In this document: piece by piece, positions 23,338 to 34,870 of the stretch
Numbering within the stretch: position 1 is the first letter of the stretch
Layout: the number at the start of each line of letters is the position of its first letter
Program-made: the position numbers and the translations under genes
Notes under the pieces: generated by a model
The model's database searches: none
Seen by the model: the letters and a program-made list of their open reading frames with translations, nothing else
What the model was told of the DNA's origin: nothing
Origin: Epiperipatus broadwayi
Taxonomy: Eukaryota > Onychophora > Udeonychophora > Euonychophora > Peripatidae
Assembly: GCA_028023455.1 (NCBI GenBank)
Contig: JAQFVV010012673.1
Location: 1,032,567-1,096,566 of the forward strand
Reading direction: 5' to 3'
DNA: 64,000 nucleotides

Positions 23338-26300
23338 GTATCCAAAATAGTAATTCCTTTAAATTTTCTTCATCTTTTTCAATGATCATAATGAAGAATG
23401 AGTAATTAGTATGCCATATAAAATAAAACTGATTGGATTATAATACATGGCAATAAGAAATTATTTTAAATTTGATTATGATAATTAATAGTGATAAGTG
23501 TTGTTTAATAATTTTAATTTAGCTTTAGTCTATTTATAAGAAAAGTAAGAAATTGATTAGTATAGTTGTTTCTTAATTATTTTTTTGAATGTAAGTAAAA
23601 CCCCTCTCTACATTTCGTTATGTAAATTAAACGTATTTATTTTAGAAACAATAGTTACCTGAGATGTTGATTGAGTTAAGGAATGTTAATAAAGGAATTA
23701 TATAAAACCATTTTAATAAGTAGATAAATATTATATTACAATTAGATTTAACATAGGAAATTTTAATATTACATATGCTGTACTTATTTTATTGTGAGTC
23801 ATGGGAGTATTGATATTTTAGTGCAGTAATGTTGTGATATTCCTGTGCCATTGAGAGTATACTTTTGGTATATACTCAATGTTAAAAAGGGGTATCTTAT
23901 TGGAAGATTAGATAACAAGTCTCATGAGTATTGTTATTTTATTGTGAAACAATTTATTAATATTGATATAATATATTAAACATGAAATGAGTATTTCTGT
24001 ATTATTTTATATAAAAGAAAGTAATTTGATTAGACTGAGCTATGATACATAATGGTTGGTGAAAGGTTGGCCAGTCAGGTTATGCATATGGGTGCATGCC
24101 ACCATTTGTAACCATTATTTGCAAGTGCTTGATATCACCAAACATAATTCATTCTATATACTATTTTCACCATGTCATAATCTGTTACTAATTGTTACAA
24201 ACGCATATTAAATTGCATTCTGAAATTGGTTGTTGTTGATTTTTTTCATTACAAGTTGGGAGTGGGCCTTTATTTTTCATTTATTACATAAAATATATAC
24301 CTGTGTGTATATACATATATTTTTAACACTACATTTTTAATAGCTGTTAATAATATATATATTTCGAAAGTAATTTCTTCATAAGGACTTACTAGAAGAA
24401 TTCTTTAGAAGTCAAGATTTTCTACAAGACATTACAATAAACTGATAAGTCTTTTCATAACAACCAATCAGCTAGATAAAAAATAAATTCATTTTCATCC
24501 GTTTCTCAACATTTTATAGGCTAATCAATTGATCATTGCTATTTCATAAGGCATAAACATTTTATAAATCGCAATCTTAGTAAAACCTCAATGTAACCAG
24601 CACACGATTTTATATCATAACGGAAATATAAATTCTATTCATCTTAATAACCTATAAACAAAAAAATGGGTATTAAATATAAAACAATGCCAATGTCATA
24701 CTCATCTCTATGAAATATCAATGATCAATCTGATACCCATATAAGGTCTTAGGAACAAGCTGAAAATGGACACTTTTATTCTAGGTAGTTAACTGCCAAA
24801 AGAAAGTATTTTTTTACAAATTTATTAAAATGACTTGTAGAAAGTCTGACTTCTAAAGAAATCGTATGCAATGATGAAGATATACTTCAGAAATAAGCAT
24901 ACATTGTTAAAAACGGGTTGTTTGTTTACAGGGTATTAAAATTAATAAAATATATTTATTCTTACTGTGAAATTAGAATTATGTATACACACATAATATT
25001 ATCAATAGTTTCCACATCAATTTCTTACTTCTCTCTTTCTTGCCTTAAAAGATGTAACCATTTCTATGTCAGCTTATTAATTATATATTATCCGCTCGCA
25101 CTTCTCATAAATTCCGGACCAATAAAACCATTAGCCATTTTTTAAATTATGTTTTTATTCATATATATGTAGTTCAAAATAAACCGATATATTTTGGCGA
25201 ACGATAATGGCACTTATTAATTTAAAATAATTTTAGATGTGCGTTTAAATATAAATTTTCACATATTGTTCATATACAATAAAAAGTTAATTTGCAAATA
25301 TGGTGCATCCGAATTCAACTTTGTTTTGGCTGGAGAATAAACTTTTTATTTACATAATAATTTATAAATATATAGATAATTTTATTCTGCAAAGGCTATT
25401 TGAAACTTGTCCAGTTTCTGCTATTGATTCTTGTTCAAAGTCTAAATTGTTCATTAACTCTAGGAGCGAAGGGATGAAACAATTATCGATAAACTTCTCA
25501 CCAGAAGGCAGCCTTTCTATTTACTAACAAGATCAATATTCCACCAACTTTACATCAACAAGTATGGTGTTTTTGGAAATTTCCTCTTTTTCGGATCTGC
25601 TACCATCGATGTTTTACCTTAAAAACATTTTACATTTCCTTTCAATATTGATTTCCAATTTTTCTTTTTTTTCTTTTAACTAATCAAAAGAAAAAGAGCA
25701 AATAAGTTCACTTAAAACACTTGAAAAGGATTGAAATCTGTGTTCAAGTCCTAAAAGTATTTTTTTTTTTAAAAAAAGAAAGTTCTTTCTATTTTCTTGT
25801 TTACTTTGCGCTTTAAAGAAAAGGTATTTGAGCTTAGAAAATTCTAACTAAGTTATTTCAGTTTGCTTTTATTTCAAAATAAATTCACACTTACAGGAAA
25901 ATAATGATCTGATAAAAGGCTTTTCGTTAAAAACACATTTGTAAACTCATATATATATATATATATATAACACATTTTATATTACTCTTTTATACATAAA
26001 TTCAAAAAATAAATATATTAATTTATGATCCAAACAACACCAATAAAGAAATACATTAGCATTTGTAAATGCATGCAATAATTTTACAAACTCTTTTTAA
26101 TTCGTCATTAGAAAACACTATATTGTTCAGAGAAATTATATTCACTTACACATTACTGAAGTAAAGAATATTAGAACTTTCACGATGTTGAAGTCTAACG
26201 GTTAACTTTTTTTTGCAAGTTGTTTAATTTTTTACATGGTGTCATATCTTCTTTTTACTGACAAATTTGAATTAGATTGAATAGGATATTTTTTTTTCCT

Positions 26301-26360
26301 AACAAAGCAAAGATTTTAAATCTTATACTAATAGCATTAAAAAATAACTGAATTATTAAT
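23338..26360. other. AT-rich DNA, no gene
   Basis: (TA) runs near 24,350 and 25,950-25,968. A GGTTGGCCAGTCAGG patch near 24,065 is unassigned. The small open frames in this stretch show no conserved motif. Confidence 0.4.
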
Positions 26361-26446
26361 AAATGACTAACTATATTATTCCTGACACTTTATATGCTTT
26401 ATATATATATAAATGACTAACTATATTATTCCTGACACTTTATATG

Positions 26447-26477
<31 letters not shown>

Positions 26478-26522
26478 CTAACTATATTATATTGACACTT
26501 TATATGCTTTATATATATATAT
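26361..26522. repeat. Three tandem copies of a ~50-bp (TA)-linked unit
   Basis: AAATGACTAACTATATTATT at 26,361 recurs exactly at 26,411. A third, slightly altered copy starts near 26,477 after an expanded (TA) run. Probably slippage between the (TA) tracts. Confidence 0.85.
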
Positions 26523-26930
26523 AAGGGATTTTAAGTCAGACTTTCAAGCATCCTACATCTATCCATTCCATCTTATACAACCGATACACATAACCACATA
26601 CATGTAAAAAAATAAATGATCTCCAATATACGTATTTCATGCTAAAACAGCAATCATCAGCTAGACCAAATTATCATCTCCCACACCACATGCATATATA
26701 ATCAGTACTCAGTCTATATTAAGGTAGCAAATCTTCAAACTTTAATAAATATACTTCAATCTTCTCCACCCTCCTATTCTTCAGTCATCCATATGATTGG
26801 AAATGGTACGCTCAAAGCCCATGTTGATGCCAATATTATTATAAAAGATGGAGTGGACAGATATAGGGTGCTTGAAAGTTTGAGTTCAGATCCTTTAAGT
26901 TCAGTATAAACAATATACCTGTATTTAAAT
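26523..26930 (-). mobile_element. Hammerhead retroelement family E, copy 2
   Basis: Minus-oriented family E from GGGATTTTAAGTCAGACTTT through the ribozyme (26,622-26,666) and the GCTCAAAGCCCATGTTGATGCC segment near 26,810. A short plus-oriented terminal piece follows (26,855-26,900, TTGAAAGTTTGAGTTCAGATCC), giving an inverted arrangement. Confidence 0.7.
26622..26666 (-). ncRNA. Hammerhead ribozyme motif (E2)
   Basis: Minus strand: CUAG pairs with UUGG (with wobble) as stem I. The core is CUGAUGA, stem II is UUGCU/AGCAU (4 pairs plus U-U) and GAA follows. Helix III AUACGUAU is an 8-nt palindrome, with A at the cleavage position. The best-preserved core of family E. Confidence 0.72.
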
Positions 26931-28046
26931 ATTATGTAATATATATATATTAAAGTGATATTTATATAAGCTTCATGTCCGTTATTTAAAAATTGTAAGG
27001 CAGTTTAAAAATAAATGTTTTTAAACAATTTTAATTATATATATAATTTATATGCACAGATAAATGTATACGGTATATTTAATGACAAATTTATTGTAGA
27101 AGTAAGTTCAACAAAAATGTATGTGTGTGTGGTTTTTTTTTATTATTAGTGTCAATTCCAAATTGGAAATGAAATTCTTAGAAAAATTAATTAAAATGTT
27201 TGTAAACAGATTAATTAAGTAGGGAGATAAATGTATGAGTAATTTAGGTTATTTTATTAATTCCTTTTAAAGATAAAAATTTGTAAATGATATGATTGAG
27301 TGAATCAAACTGTGAACTAAAACAGAAGTGAGTCATTATCTGCAACCAATAGATCGATGATTTAAACGATTATCGTTCTATCCTACTTTTGCTGATAAAC
27401 AAGTTCAAAAATATATACATAGGGGTTATATGCCAGTTTATTGACTCTTCTGATTATTCTTCAGATTATTCTGTTATTCTGCTATGTGCTTTAGTTATTA
27501 TTCAGTTAGCTCACCATAAATGTTATTCATTTATTTTGGCTTCTACACAGCGGAGGAGTAGAGAAGCAGCCATCTGTTTTATTCTGGCCAGCTGGCAGAG
27601 TGCAAGACATAATCCACTGCTGATTGCAGAAGATAAAATTATCAAGTAATGGAGAAATATCTTGAATGTTGAGTCTGATACATAAACTTCTAATGTCTAA
27701 AGCTACAGAAAAAAACCAGCATCAATTAAAAAACCACCACCAAAGAAACCTAGTGAATTTTGAATTATGGTTAAAACCTACCACCAATGTAGCTATGGGT
27801 TAAACAAACAAAGTATGCCAAAAGAAATCAAAACTTAAAGACTGAATGTGCCAAAAGAAATCAAAACTTAAAGACTGAATGTGAAATATTAATGCTGAAA
27901 GAAAAAGGTATGAACTTTAAATGAATATTATAAAATCTCTAGCATTACTATTATTTATATTTTCTCTAATTTAGAAATATTTTGAATCAATTTAAAGTTG
28001 TAAATATTAATTCTTATTAAATGCAATGTCAGCATGTACCTTAGTA
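26931..28046. other. AT-rich DNA with a 33-bp tandem duplication
   Basis: TGCCAAAAGAAATCAAAACT at 27,816 is repeated exactly 33 bp later (27,849). The patch at 27,540-27,620 (CAGCGGAGGAGTAGAGAAGC) is GC-richer but carries no recognised motif. Confidence 0.5.
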
Positions 28047-28244
28047 CATGCACCTTGAGTGCTTAATTTATTACAAGAGAGACCTCTACAAATCTAAATC
28101 ACAAATCACAATGCTTTAGATTTTCCTATATATAGAAAAATAGGTTGAAGATAGGAGTGGATGCTCTTATCTTTATAAAGCTGAATCTTGCATTTAGATT
28201 TGTAGAGGTCTCTCTTGTAATAAATTAAGGACTCAGAGCACATG
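28047..28244. repeat. Inverted repeat (MITE-like), 53-bp arms
   Basis: Arms at 28,047-28,099 and 28,192-28,244 share a perfect core (TTAATTTATTACAAGAGAGA and on) around a 92-bp spacer. No duplication was identified, and no ribozyme core. Confidence 0.75.
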
Positions 28245-29179
28245 TTCTAAGGTTTTAGTCTTATTTAAGTATTCTCTTTAATGAAAATATTTTAGCCATG
28301 TAATTGTTAGTTAAATCTGTTTATAAGTGGGTATGGCAAAAGATAGTTGTTTTGTTGTCTTTATCATGAGTGAGTGGATGATAATTTTATATGAAGCAAT
28401 TTAAGTTTATTTTTGCAATGGCTGTGATTTTAATGAATTATTGTTTCTAGTCATCTCCACTTCAATGAAAATGGAAACAATAACTTAAACCTGTAATTTG
28501 CTGATCCCTGAAGCAAATTTAAGCTGGCCGCATAGAAAGAGTAAATCAATATTATCTTTTTGGTTTTAATAAATTATGGTTTTAAGCAAGATGTATGTGA
28601 ACTGCTATAACCTTTTTTAAGGCTATTTTGTTTACATATAAATTCATTTATATGTAATTTAGTATTCATTATTTTATTTAATGCAATAGTATATAATAGA
28701 TAGAAAATCCTACTGCATATCCTCTGCCTTGTTTTTGCACAAGTCATGGAAGATATCATTTGTGAAACTACTGGTCACTCTTATGCTTAATATATGATAG
28801 ATGTAAATTCCTATATTATAACATGCTCCTAGCTCACATGTATGTATTTATCGATAATTAAATTAACACCAATGTTATCTCTTAAATTTTATTTTATAGC
28901 ATTTATTGTAGCCTCAAACTATAGGTTTATTAACATTAAAACTGTATATATAATTGCTTGTGGTCCTTAGTCTATACAGTGAGTTTATATCTTTTTCAGA
29001 ATTACTTAATGTGTGGTAAGACATATTTAAATTGTATTCTATTGTATATAACATCTGTGCATAAATGTAATTATCACATAAATGAAATTAATTATTGGAT
29101 CAATCATTCATTAAACAGATTAACTTGTTTATAGGTTGACCACACAGGCAATTTAGACTAGCATTGAAGTTAATATATA
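28245..29179. other. AT-rich DNA, no gene
   Basis: Flank of the family D array; nothing recognised. Confidence 0.4.
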
Positions 29180-29319
29180 TGAAAAACAAAAAACACAAGT
29201 TAAAAACTTGCATACGCTTGTATTTGTGACTATAGATGGCGTTATACCAAAAACACCATCAAGCGTTTGTTTACATAAACGTCAGAGCGAGTATTTCACT
29301 ATCTCTAACTTAATTTCCA

Positions 29320-29363
29320 CCTTCATATCATGATTTCAAGCTATTTGCTATCGTCAGTGAAGG
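29320..29363 (-). ncRNA. Hammerhead ribozyme (D1)
   Basis: Minus strand: stem I CCUUCA/UGAAGG (6 bp), core CUGACGA, stem II AGC/GCU with loop AAAUA closed by U-U, GAA. Helix III AUCAUGAU is a perfect 8-nt palindrome, and A is at the cleavage site (AUA triplet). Every core position fits the consensus. Confidence 0.88.
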
Positions 29364-29720
29364 ACAGGATTAAGAAACTAGATCTAAAACACAAACTCTG
29401 AGCGTTTAAGAAACAGTTTCTATTCAGCTTGCGAGCGTGAATCTTTTAGACACGTAATGTCTTCAAACTCAGCATCGCATGCCAGATAGCTACATGGGTC
29501 TGATATCAGTTCAGCATCACCACATAGTAGAAGTCTCTGCAATATATATCATTGCAAGAAAGACCTCAAAGGTACATTTATGAAAAACAAAAAACACAAG
29601 TTAAAAACTTGCATACGCTTGTATTTATGACTATAGATGGCGTTATACCAAAAACACCTTCAAGCGTTTGTTTACATAAACGTCAGAGCGAGTATTTCAC
29701 TATCTCTAACTTAATTTCCA

Positions 29721-29764
29721 CCTTCATATCATGATTTCAAGCTATTTGCTATCGTCAGTGAAGG
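29721..29764 (-). ncRNA. Hammerhead ribozyme (D2)
   Basis: Identical to D1 in all 44 positions that define stems and core; 401 bp downstream. Confidence 0.88.
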
Positions 29765-30121
29765 ACAGGATTAAGAAACTAGATCTAAAACACAAACTCT
29801 GAGCGTTTAAGAAACAGTTTCTATTCAGCTTGCGAGCGTGAATCTTTTAGACACGTAATGTCTTCAAACTCAGCATCGCATGCCAGATAGCTACATGGGT
29901 CTGATATCAGTTCAGCATCACCACATAGTAGAAGTCTCTGCAATATATATCATTGCAAGAAAGACCTCAAAGGTACATTTATGAAAAACAAAAAACACAA
30001 GTTAAAAACTTGCATACGCTTGTATTTATGACTATAGATGGCGTTATACCAAAAACACCTTCAAGCGTTTGTTTACATAAATGTCAGAGAGAGTATTTCA
30101 CTATCTCTAACTTAATTTCCA

Positions 30122-30165
30122 CCTTCATATCATGATTTCAAGCTATTTGCTATCGTCAGTGAAGG
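30122..30165 (-). ncRNA. Hammerhead ribozyme (D3)
   Basis: Identical to D1 and D2 across the motif. Confidence 0.88.
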
Positions 30166-30522
30166 ACAGGATTAAGAAACTAGATCTAAAACACAAACTC
30201 TGAGCGTTTAAGAAACAGTTTCTATTCAGCTTGCGAGCGTGAATCTTTTAGACATGTAATGTCTTCAAACTCAGCATCGCATGCCAGATAGCTACATGGG
30301 TCTGATATCAGTTCAGCATCACCACATAGTAGAAGTCTCTGCAATATATATCATTGCAAGAAAGACCTCAAAGGTACATTTATGAAAAACAAAAAACACA
30401 AGTTAAAAACTTGCATACGCTTGTATTTATGACTATAGATGGCGTTATACCAAAAACACCTTCAAGCGTTTGTTTACATAAACGTCAGAGAGTGTATTTC
30501 ACTATCTCTAACTTAATTTCCA

Positions 30523-30566
30523 CCTTCATATCATGATTTCAAGCTATTTGCTATCCTCAGTGAAGG
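30523..30566 (-). ncRNA. Hammerhead ribozyme (D4)
   Basis: As D1 except CUGAGGA for CUGACGA. Position 7 is the variable base of CUGANGA, so the core still fits. Confidence 0.87.
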
Positions 30567-30742
30567 ACAGGATTAAGAAACCAGATCTAAAACACAAACT
30601 CTGAGCGTTTAAGAAACAGTTTCTATTCAGCTTGCGAGCGTGAATCTTTTAGACATGTAATGTCTTCAAACTCAGCATCGCATGCCAGATAGCTACATGG
30701 GTCTGATATCAGTTCAGCATTACCACATAGTAGAAGTCTCTG

Positions 30743-30794
<52 letters not shown>

Positions 30795-30837
30795 TTGCAA
30801 GAAAGACCTCAAAGGTACATTTATGAAAAACAAAAAA

Positions 30838-30862
30838 TAGCTTGAAATTATGATATGAAGGT
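30838..30862 (+). ncRNA. Half hammerhead at the inversion junction (D5)
   Basis: Plus-oriented sequence resumes inside stem II (TAGCTTGAAATTATGATATG), with the CUGANGA half missing. Cannot cleave alone. Confidence 0.7.
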
Positions 30863-31230
30863 GGAAATTAAGTTAGAGATAGTGAAATACACTCTCTGAC
30901 GTTTATGTAAACAAACACTTGAAGGTGTTTTTGGTATAACGCCATCTATAGTCATAAATACAAGCGTATGCAAGTTTTTAACTTGGGTTTTTTGTTTTTC
31001 ATAAATGTACCTTTGAGGTCTTTCTTGCAATGATATATATATATATATATATTGCAGAGACTTCTACTATGTGGTGATGCTGAACTGATATCAGACCCAT
31101 GTAGCTATCTGGCATGCGATGCTGAGTTTGAAGACATTACGTGTCTAAAAGATTCACGCTCGCAAGCTGAATAGAAACTGTTTCTTAAACGCTCAGAGTT
31201 TGTGTTTTAGATCTAGTTTCTTAATCCTGT

Positions 31231-31274
31231 CCTTCACTGACGATAGCAAATAGCTTGAAATCATGATATGAAGG
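31231..31274 (+). ncRNA. Hammerhead ribozyme (D6)
   Basis: Complete motif on the plus strand, same sequence as D1: CCUUCA, CUGACGA, AGC/GCU, GAA, AUCAUGAU, A, UGAAGG. Confidence 0.88.
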
Positions 31275-31599
31275 TGGAAATTAAGTTAGAGATAGTGAAA
31301 TACACTCTCTGACGTTTATGTAAACAAACGCTTGAAGGTGTTTTTGGTATAACGCCATCTATAGTCATATATATATATATATAATTTGCACTGACTCATT
31401 ATTTTGCAACCAATAATTTAATTAGAATAGGATAAGAATGTCATGTGATTAACTGATCTTATCAGGCTGTTAAAAGAAGAAATTGTTGTTCTATAATGTT
31501 AGAATGTAGAATGCACATGTGGATTCTAAGTGATTTTAATATGAATTGTACATTAGGACAGTTATAATATAAATATATCTACATATATCATTCTGTATC

Positions 31600-32195
31600 A
31601 ATGCAAGTAGAAGAGTATAAAGAAGATAGAACATACTTAAGATTAATAAAGCAAGAAAAAGGAGGTAGAGAACTAAATGAATCTTTGAAAAAGATTGCTA
31701 ATCAGTCTACACTGTCAGAATGATTAAACTAAATAAAACAAATATTGATATAGTAATAAAGAAAGATGAATTTGTTTAACTATTTATAATTTTATTAAAG
31801 TTTATAAAATGATATAAGATGAAAGGAAAAATATAGTACTTCATGAAGAAGACAGAATACTGGAAGAGAAAGAAAGCAAGCACAAAGGTGAAAGAAATCA
31901 TTGAATCTTTGAAGAAGACTGTTGGTCAGTCGAAAATGATGATACTGATTGAGTTACATAAAACAAGCCTTGTTATAGTGATAAAAAAGTTATTAATGCA
32001 TATAAAGGACATAAGGTGAAAGGAAGACTATGGCATTTTATAAAGAACCTGGAATATACTGAAGATTAAAAAAGCAAGATCAAAGGAGAAAAAAAAAACA
32101 GAAGAATCTCTTAAGAAGCTGATTGTCAGTCAATACTGTCTCACTGACTAAGTTAAACAAAACAAGTATTGTTATGGTGATAAGGAAACTTAGAT
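31600..32195 (+). repeat. Three diverged ~200-bp purine-rich units, possibly old coding
   Basis: A GAATCTTTGAAGAAG-type segment begins at 31,679, 31,903 and 32,104 (spacing 224 and 201 bp), and each unit ends in AAACAAG/AAATATTG...GTGATAA sequence. With frameshifts allowed, each translates to a related peptide: ESLKK, then QS, then LNKTSI or LHKTSL, then VIKK. The shape weakly recalls the helix-turn-helix region of Tc1-like transposases, but this is only a suggestion. Stops and shifts show that none is functional. Confidence 0.45.
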
Positions 32196-33289
32196 GTATT
32201 TAATTACATGACTAGTACTCTGACGAATAGCCTATATATTTATTTATTTTTTAAAATTTAAAATATTAGGTTTCAAAGGTATTTTATTGTTTTAAATGTT
32301 TCAGCGTTGCACCATTTTTTATTATAAAATCATACTTAGAGAGACAATAAAATTTGTAATAGTCTTACAATTTATAGAATATAAAATTAAAAACCCAATG
32401 TTCTTTTTAATAGTGCTTCAGTATATTACAGGTAGCATTCTAATCTCATGGAAGTTGCTGCAGTAAGGACCAGGTGTCAGAGTAAATATTGGGTGTGGAA
32501 ATTTTTTTAACTTTAAACTGGAAAATTCTAATTCAATTGAGAAAACCTATTCTTGATTTCTAGAATCATTATTATGTATAAAAAAGTGCATCTTGTCCAC
32601 GAAAATGCATGGAGAATAAATAGTGAAGCTCTGAATTTAGAGAATACTCCGTTTGAAAAAGATTTAAATAGAGTTTTAATGTTGAAATTATGTGTTTGAA
32701 ATAATCTTGAAATTGCTAAATATATATTTTCTAAAGATTGATATTCACAAAATACGTGAAATTGAGATTCTGCGTTTCCATGACAACCCGCATTGAGAAT
32801 TAACATCGTTTCCATGACAACCCGCATTGAGAATTAACATTTGCCCAGATTCTTTTATATTTATTAAAAAACGTAATATTAGTAATAAATTTAATTTTAA
32901 TAAAAAATCAAAAATATTTTGATTCACAGAACCAGTGTTTAAATTTTCATGTCAACTGCTTGCTGTTTGTATTTAGAACAGGCTCCTTATTATAATTATT
33001 TGATGATGGTATAATAAAGCATTAACATTCCAATTGTGGTCTTTGTCTTCATCTGGATGAAAAATTAAGTTGTCAGTGGCTAGCAGTCAGCAAAGGCACA
33101 ATTTTAAATAACTACTCATAGGTGGTGGCTTGTCTGTTGGAGTAATCTTGAATATGATTTCCTAATTTGTAAAAGATTTTGCACATGAAGATATTAGATT
33201 TATAGTTTTCAATGGTATATACTCTTTTCATACTCATATATAATTGTAACAAACTTGTAATTTTCAAGTTAATCTGAAAAGGTAAAATA
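32196..33289. other. No gene; short tandem duplication
   Basis: CATGACAACCCGCATTGAGA occurs twice (near 32,779 and 32,813), a 34-bp tandem duplication. Otherwise AT-rich and unassigned. Confidence 0.5.
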
Positions 33290-33960
33290 ACTACTAGTAA
33301 GTCTTAAGTGCACGGATCAGCTTTTGGCAGATTTCTGTCAGAATCATAATGCTAAATAAGAATGTGAAGTTATGAGTATGCATTTATATTAGTGTGGTCC
33401 AATATGTAAATTAGATTCCATATGTAATTTAAGTGATTAGATATTCCATTTTTTTAATAATGGGACCACATGAAACATTTTACTGATGAAATGAGAATAT
33501 CTTCCAATAGCTTAAGCCTCTTTATATTTTCTTTTCCTATCACCCCTTTTGGCACATATTGTTTTTACATTGGAGGGTGAAAATGTGTGATCCATAGTAA
33601 ACTCATGTTCAGAAAAGATTGGCCTGTATTTGCAATTTAGTTTAGCTTTGATTTATAAATATGTGTGCTAGATGATTCTTTTTCAAATGTTGGTATGAGA
33701 TTCACTGTAATACATGAAACTACCAGATGAGAAGAGCATAAAATTTTGTATATAATTTGGGGAGTATGTTTAATGGGTATCCTATCTTTTGCATTATTTA
33801 AAAGGTTGTTAAGTGAGGGAGTGATCTGAAGCTAACTCTATGTGTATCTGTGCAAATTTTTCAAAGATGTTTTGCAATGTAAGAGATATAAGGCAGATTT
33901 GCTTATGCTTTAGTCAGGTTATTATTATTTGCAACTTTGTTTATATTAGTGTAAAATTTT
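33290..33960 (-). pseudogene. PLE C-terminal fragment, lineage 2 (inverted arm)
   Basis: The minus strand encodes NAKDRIPIKHTPQIIYKILC, the PLE linker leading into the GIY-YIG domain. A 1-bp deletion after the Cys throws the rest out of frame relative to the paired copy at 34.0-34.9 kb. Nucleotide similarity to that copy continues through AAGAGGCTTAAGC and the 3' flank. The two copies face away from each other as inverted arms. The lineage differs from the PLE at 18.9 kb. Confidence 0.75.
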
Positions 33961-34072
33961 TCTACTGTTGTTCTATCTACTAGCCTCACACTTGCATAAA
34001 TTTTTGTTTCTATGTAAGAAACCTTTATGGCCTACAAGTTTATGTTCAAATTAAACTTTAGATCTGTGATGA

Positions 34073-34870
34073 ATGACTAATTTACTGAATGTGAAACTGT
34101 TTCAAATAAGAGAAGCCATTTATCCCATGTCTAAAGCCCCATGTGAACACAAACTTGTGGGCCTTAAAGATTTCTTAAATAGAAACAAAAAAAAACATGC
34201 AAGCATGGGCCTGACAGAAAGAACAATATCATGCCTTACATCAAGGATTTACCAGGTCATGGATACAACCATAACACACTTGTAAAAACAGTTGGAAACT
34301 TTTATTCTAATATAAACAAATTTGAAAACAATAATAACTTGAAAAAAGCATAGATAAGCATACCTTACATCTCTCAAATTGCAAAAAACAGTCAAAAGAT
34401 TAGTGTGTACACATTATAGGGTTAGCTTCAGATCAACTCCCTCAATAATCTTTTAAATGATGCAAAAGACAGGATACCCATCAAACACACTTTCCAAGTC
34501 ATATACAAAATTTTATGCCCTGCACCATCCTGTAGTTCCATATATTATGGTAAATCTCATGCCAACTGACCAATTACAATCATCCCAGCACATGTAAAAA
34601 ATATATATGCCAAGAGAAATGATAGGAAATGAAGATATAAAGAGGCTTAGGCTATTGCAAAGGATCCTCAATCCAGCAATAAATAAAAATTCCTGCATCA
34701 TATTATCAAAAGAATGGAACATCTAACCATTTAAATTACATAACAAGTCAAATTTACATATTGGATCACACTAATACAAAGGCATATTCATAACTGTTCA
34801 TTATTATTTAGAACTATGATTCTGACAGCATTCTGCTAATAGATGGTGCAGTACATTTGAGAATTTCTTT
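34073..34870 (+). pseudogene. PLE C-terminal fragment, lineage 2 (RT end and GIY-YIG start)
   Basis: Starts with a 70-aa frame (34,073-34,285) that would be the end of the PLE reverse transcriptase. After frameshifts come IPYISQIA-like sequence, then AKDRIPIKHTFQVIYKILC at about 34,462-34,520 and CSSIYYGKSHA at about 34,532-34,565. The last is the C-rich YIG half of a GIY-YIG endonuclease (IYYGK for YIGET). Coding decays by 34,730. The frame at 34,513-34,722 on the other strand is a shadow. Identification rests on the KDxIPxK...VIYKIxC...YYG order, typical of PLEs. Confidence 0.72.

Larger units (their letters stand above)
29180..31372. repeat. Hammerhead-bearing tandem array (family D, 401-bp unit)
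   Basis: Four near-identical units in minus orientation (ribozymes spaced exactly 401 bp at 29,320, 29,721, 30,122 and 30,523) are followed by a short fifth fragment. An abrupt inversion at about 30,837 leads into plus-oriented sequence to about 31,372, which has one truncated and one complete unit. Units differ by only a few substitutions, by a (TA) expansion at 30,745-30,792 in the fourth and by 1-bp indels, so amplification or homogenisation is recent. Relatedness to families A-C is visible in the GTTCAGCATC and CATGGGTCTGATATC region and in TAGATCT about 30 bp before the ribozyme. A repeated 60-aa frame (29,552, 29,953, 30,354 and, inverted, 30,848) starts at TTG and is probably not coding. 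Confidence 0.92.

Noticed and set aside
29552-31030. Repeated 60-aa open frame in the D units
   Set aside because: Starts at TTG, appears only because the tandem units are nearly identical, and covers the non-coding side of the ribozyme strand. No domain recognised.
29180-31372. CRISPR array
   Set aside because: Units are 401 bp, contiguous and without unique spacers; the genome is eukaryotic.
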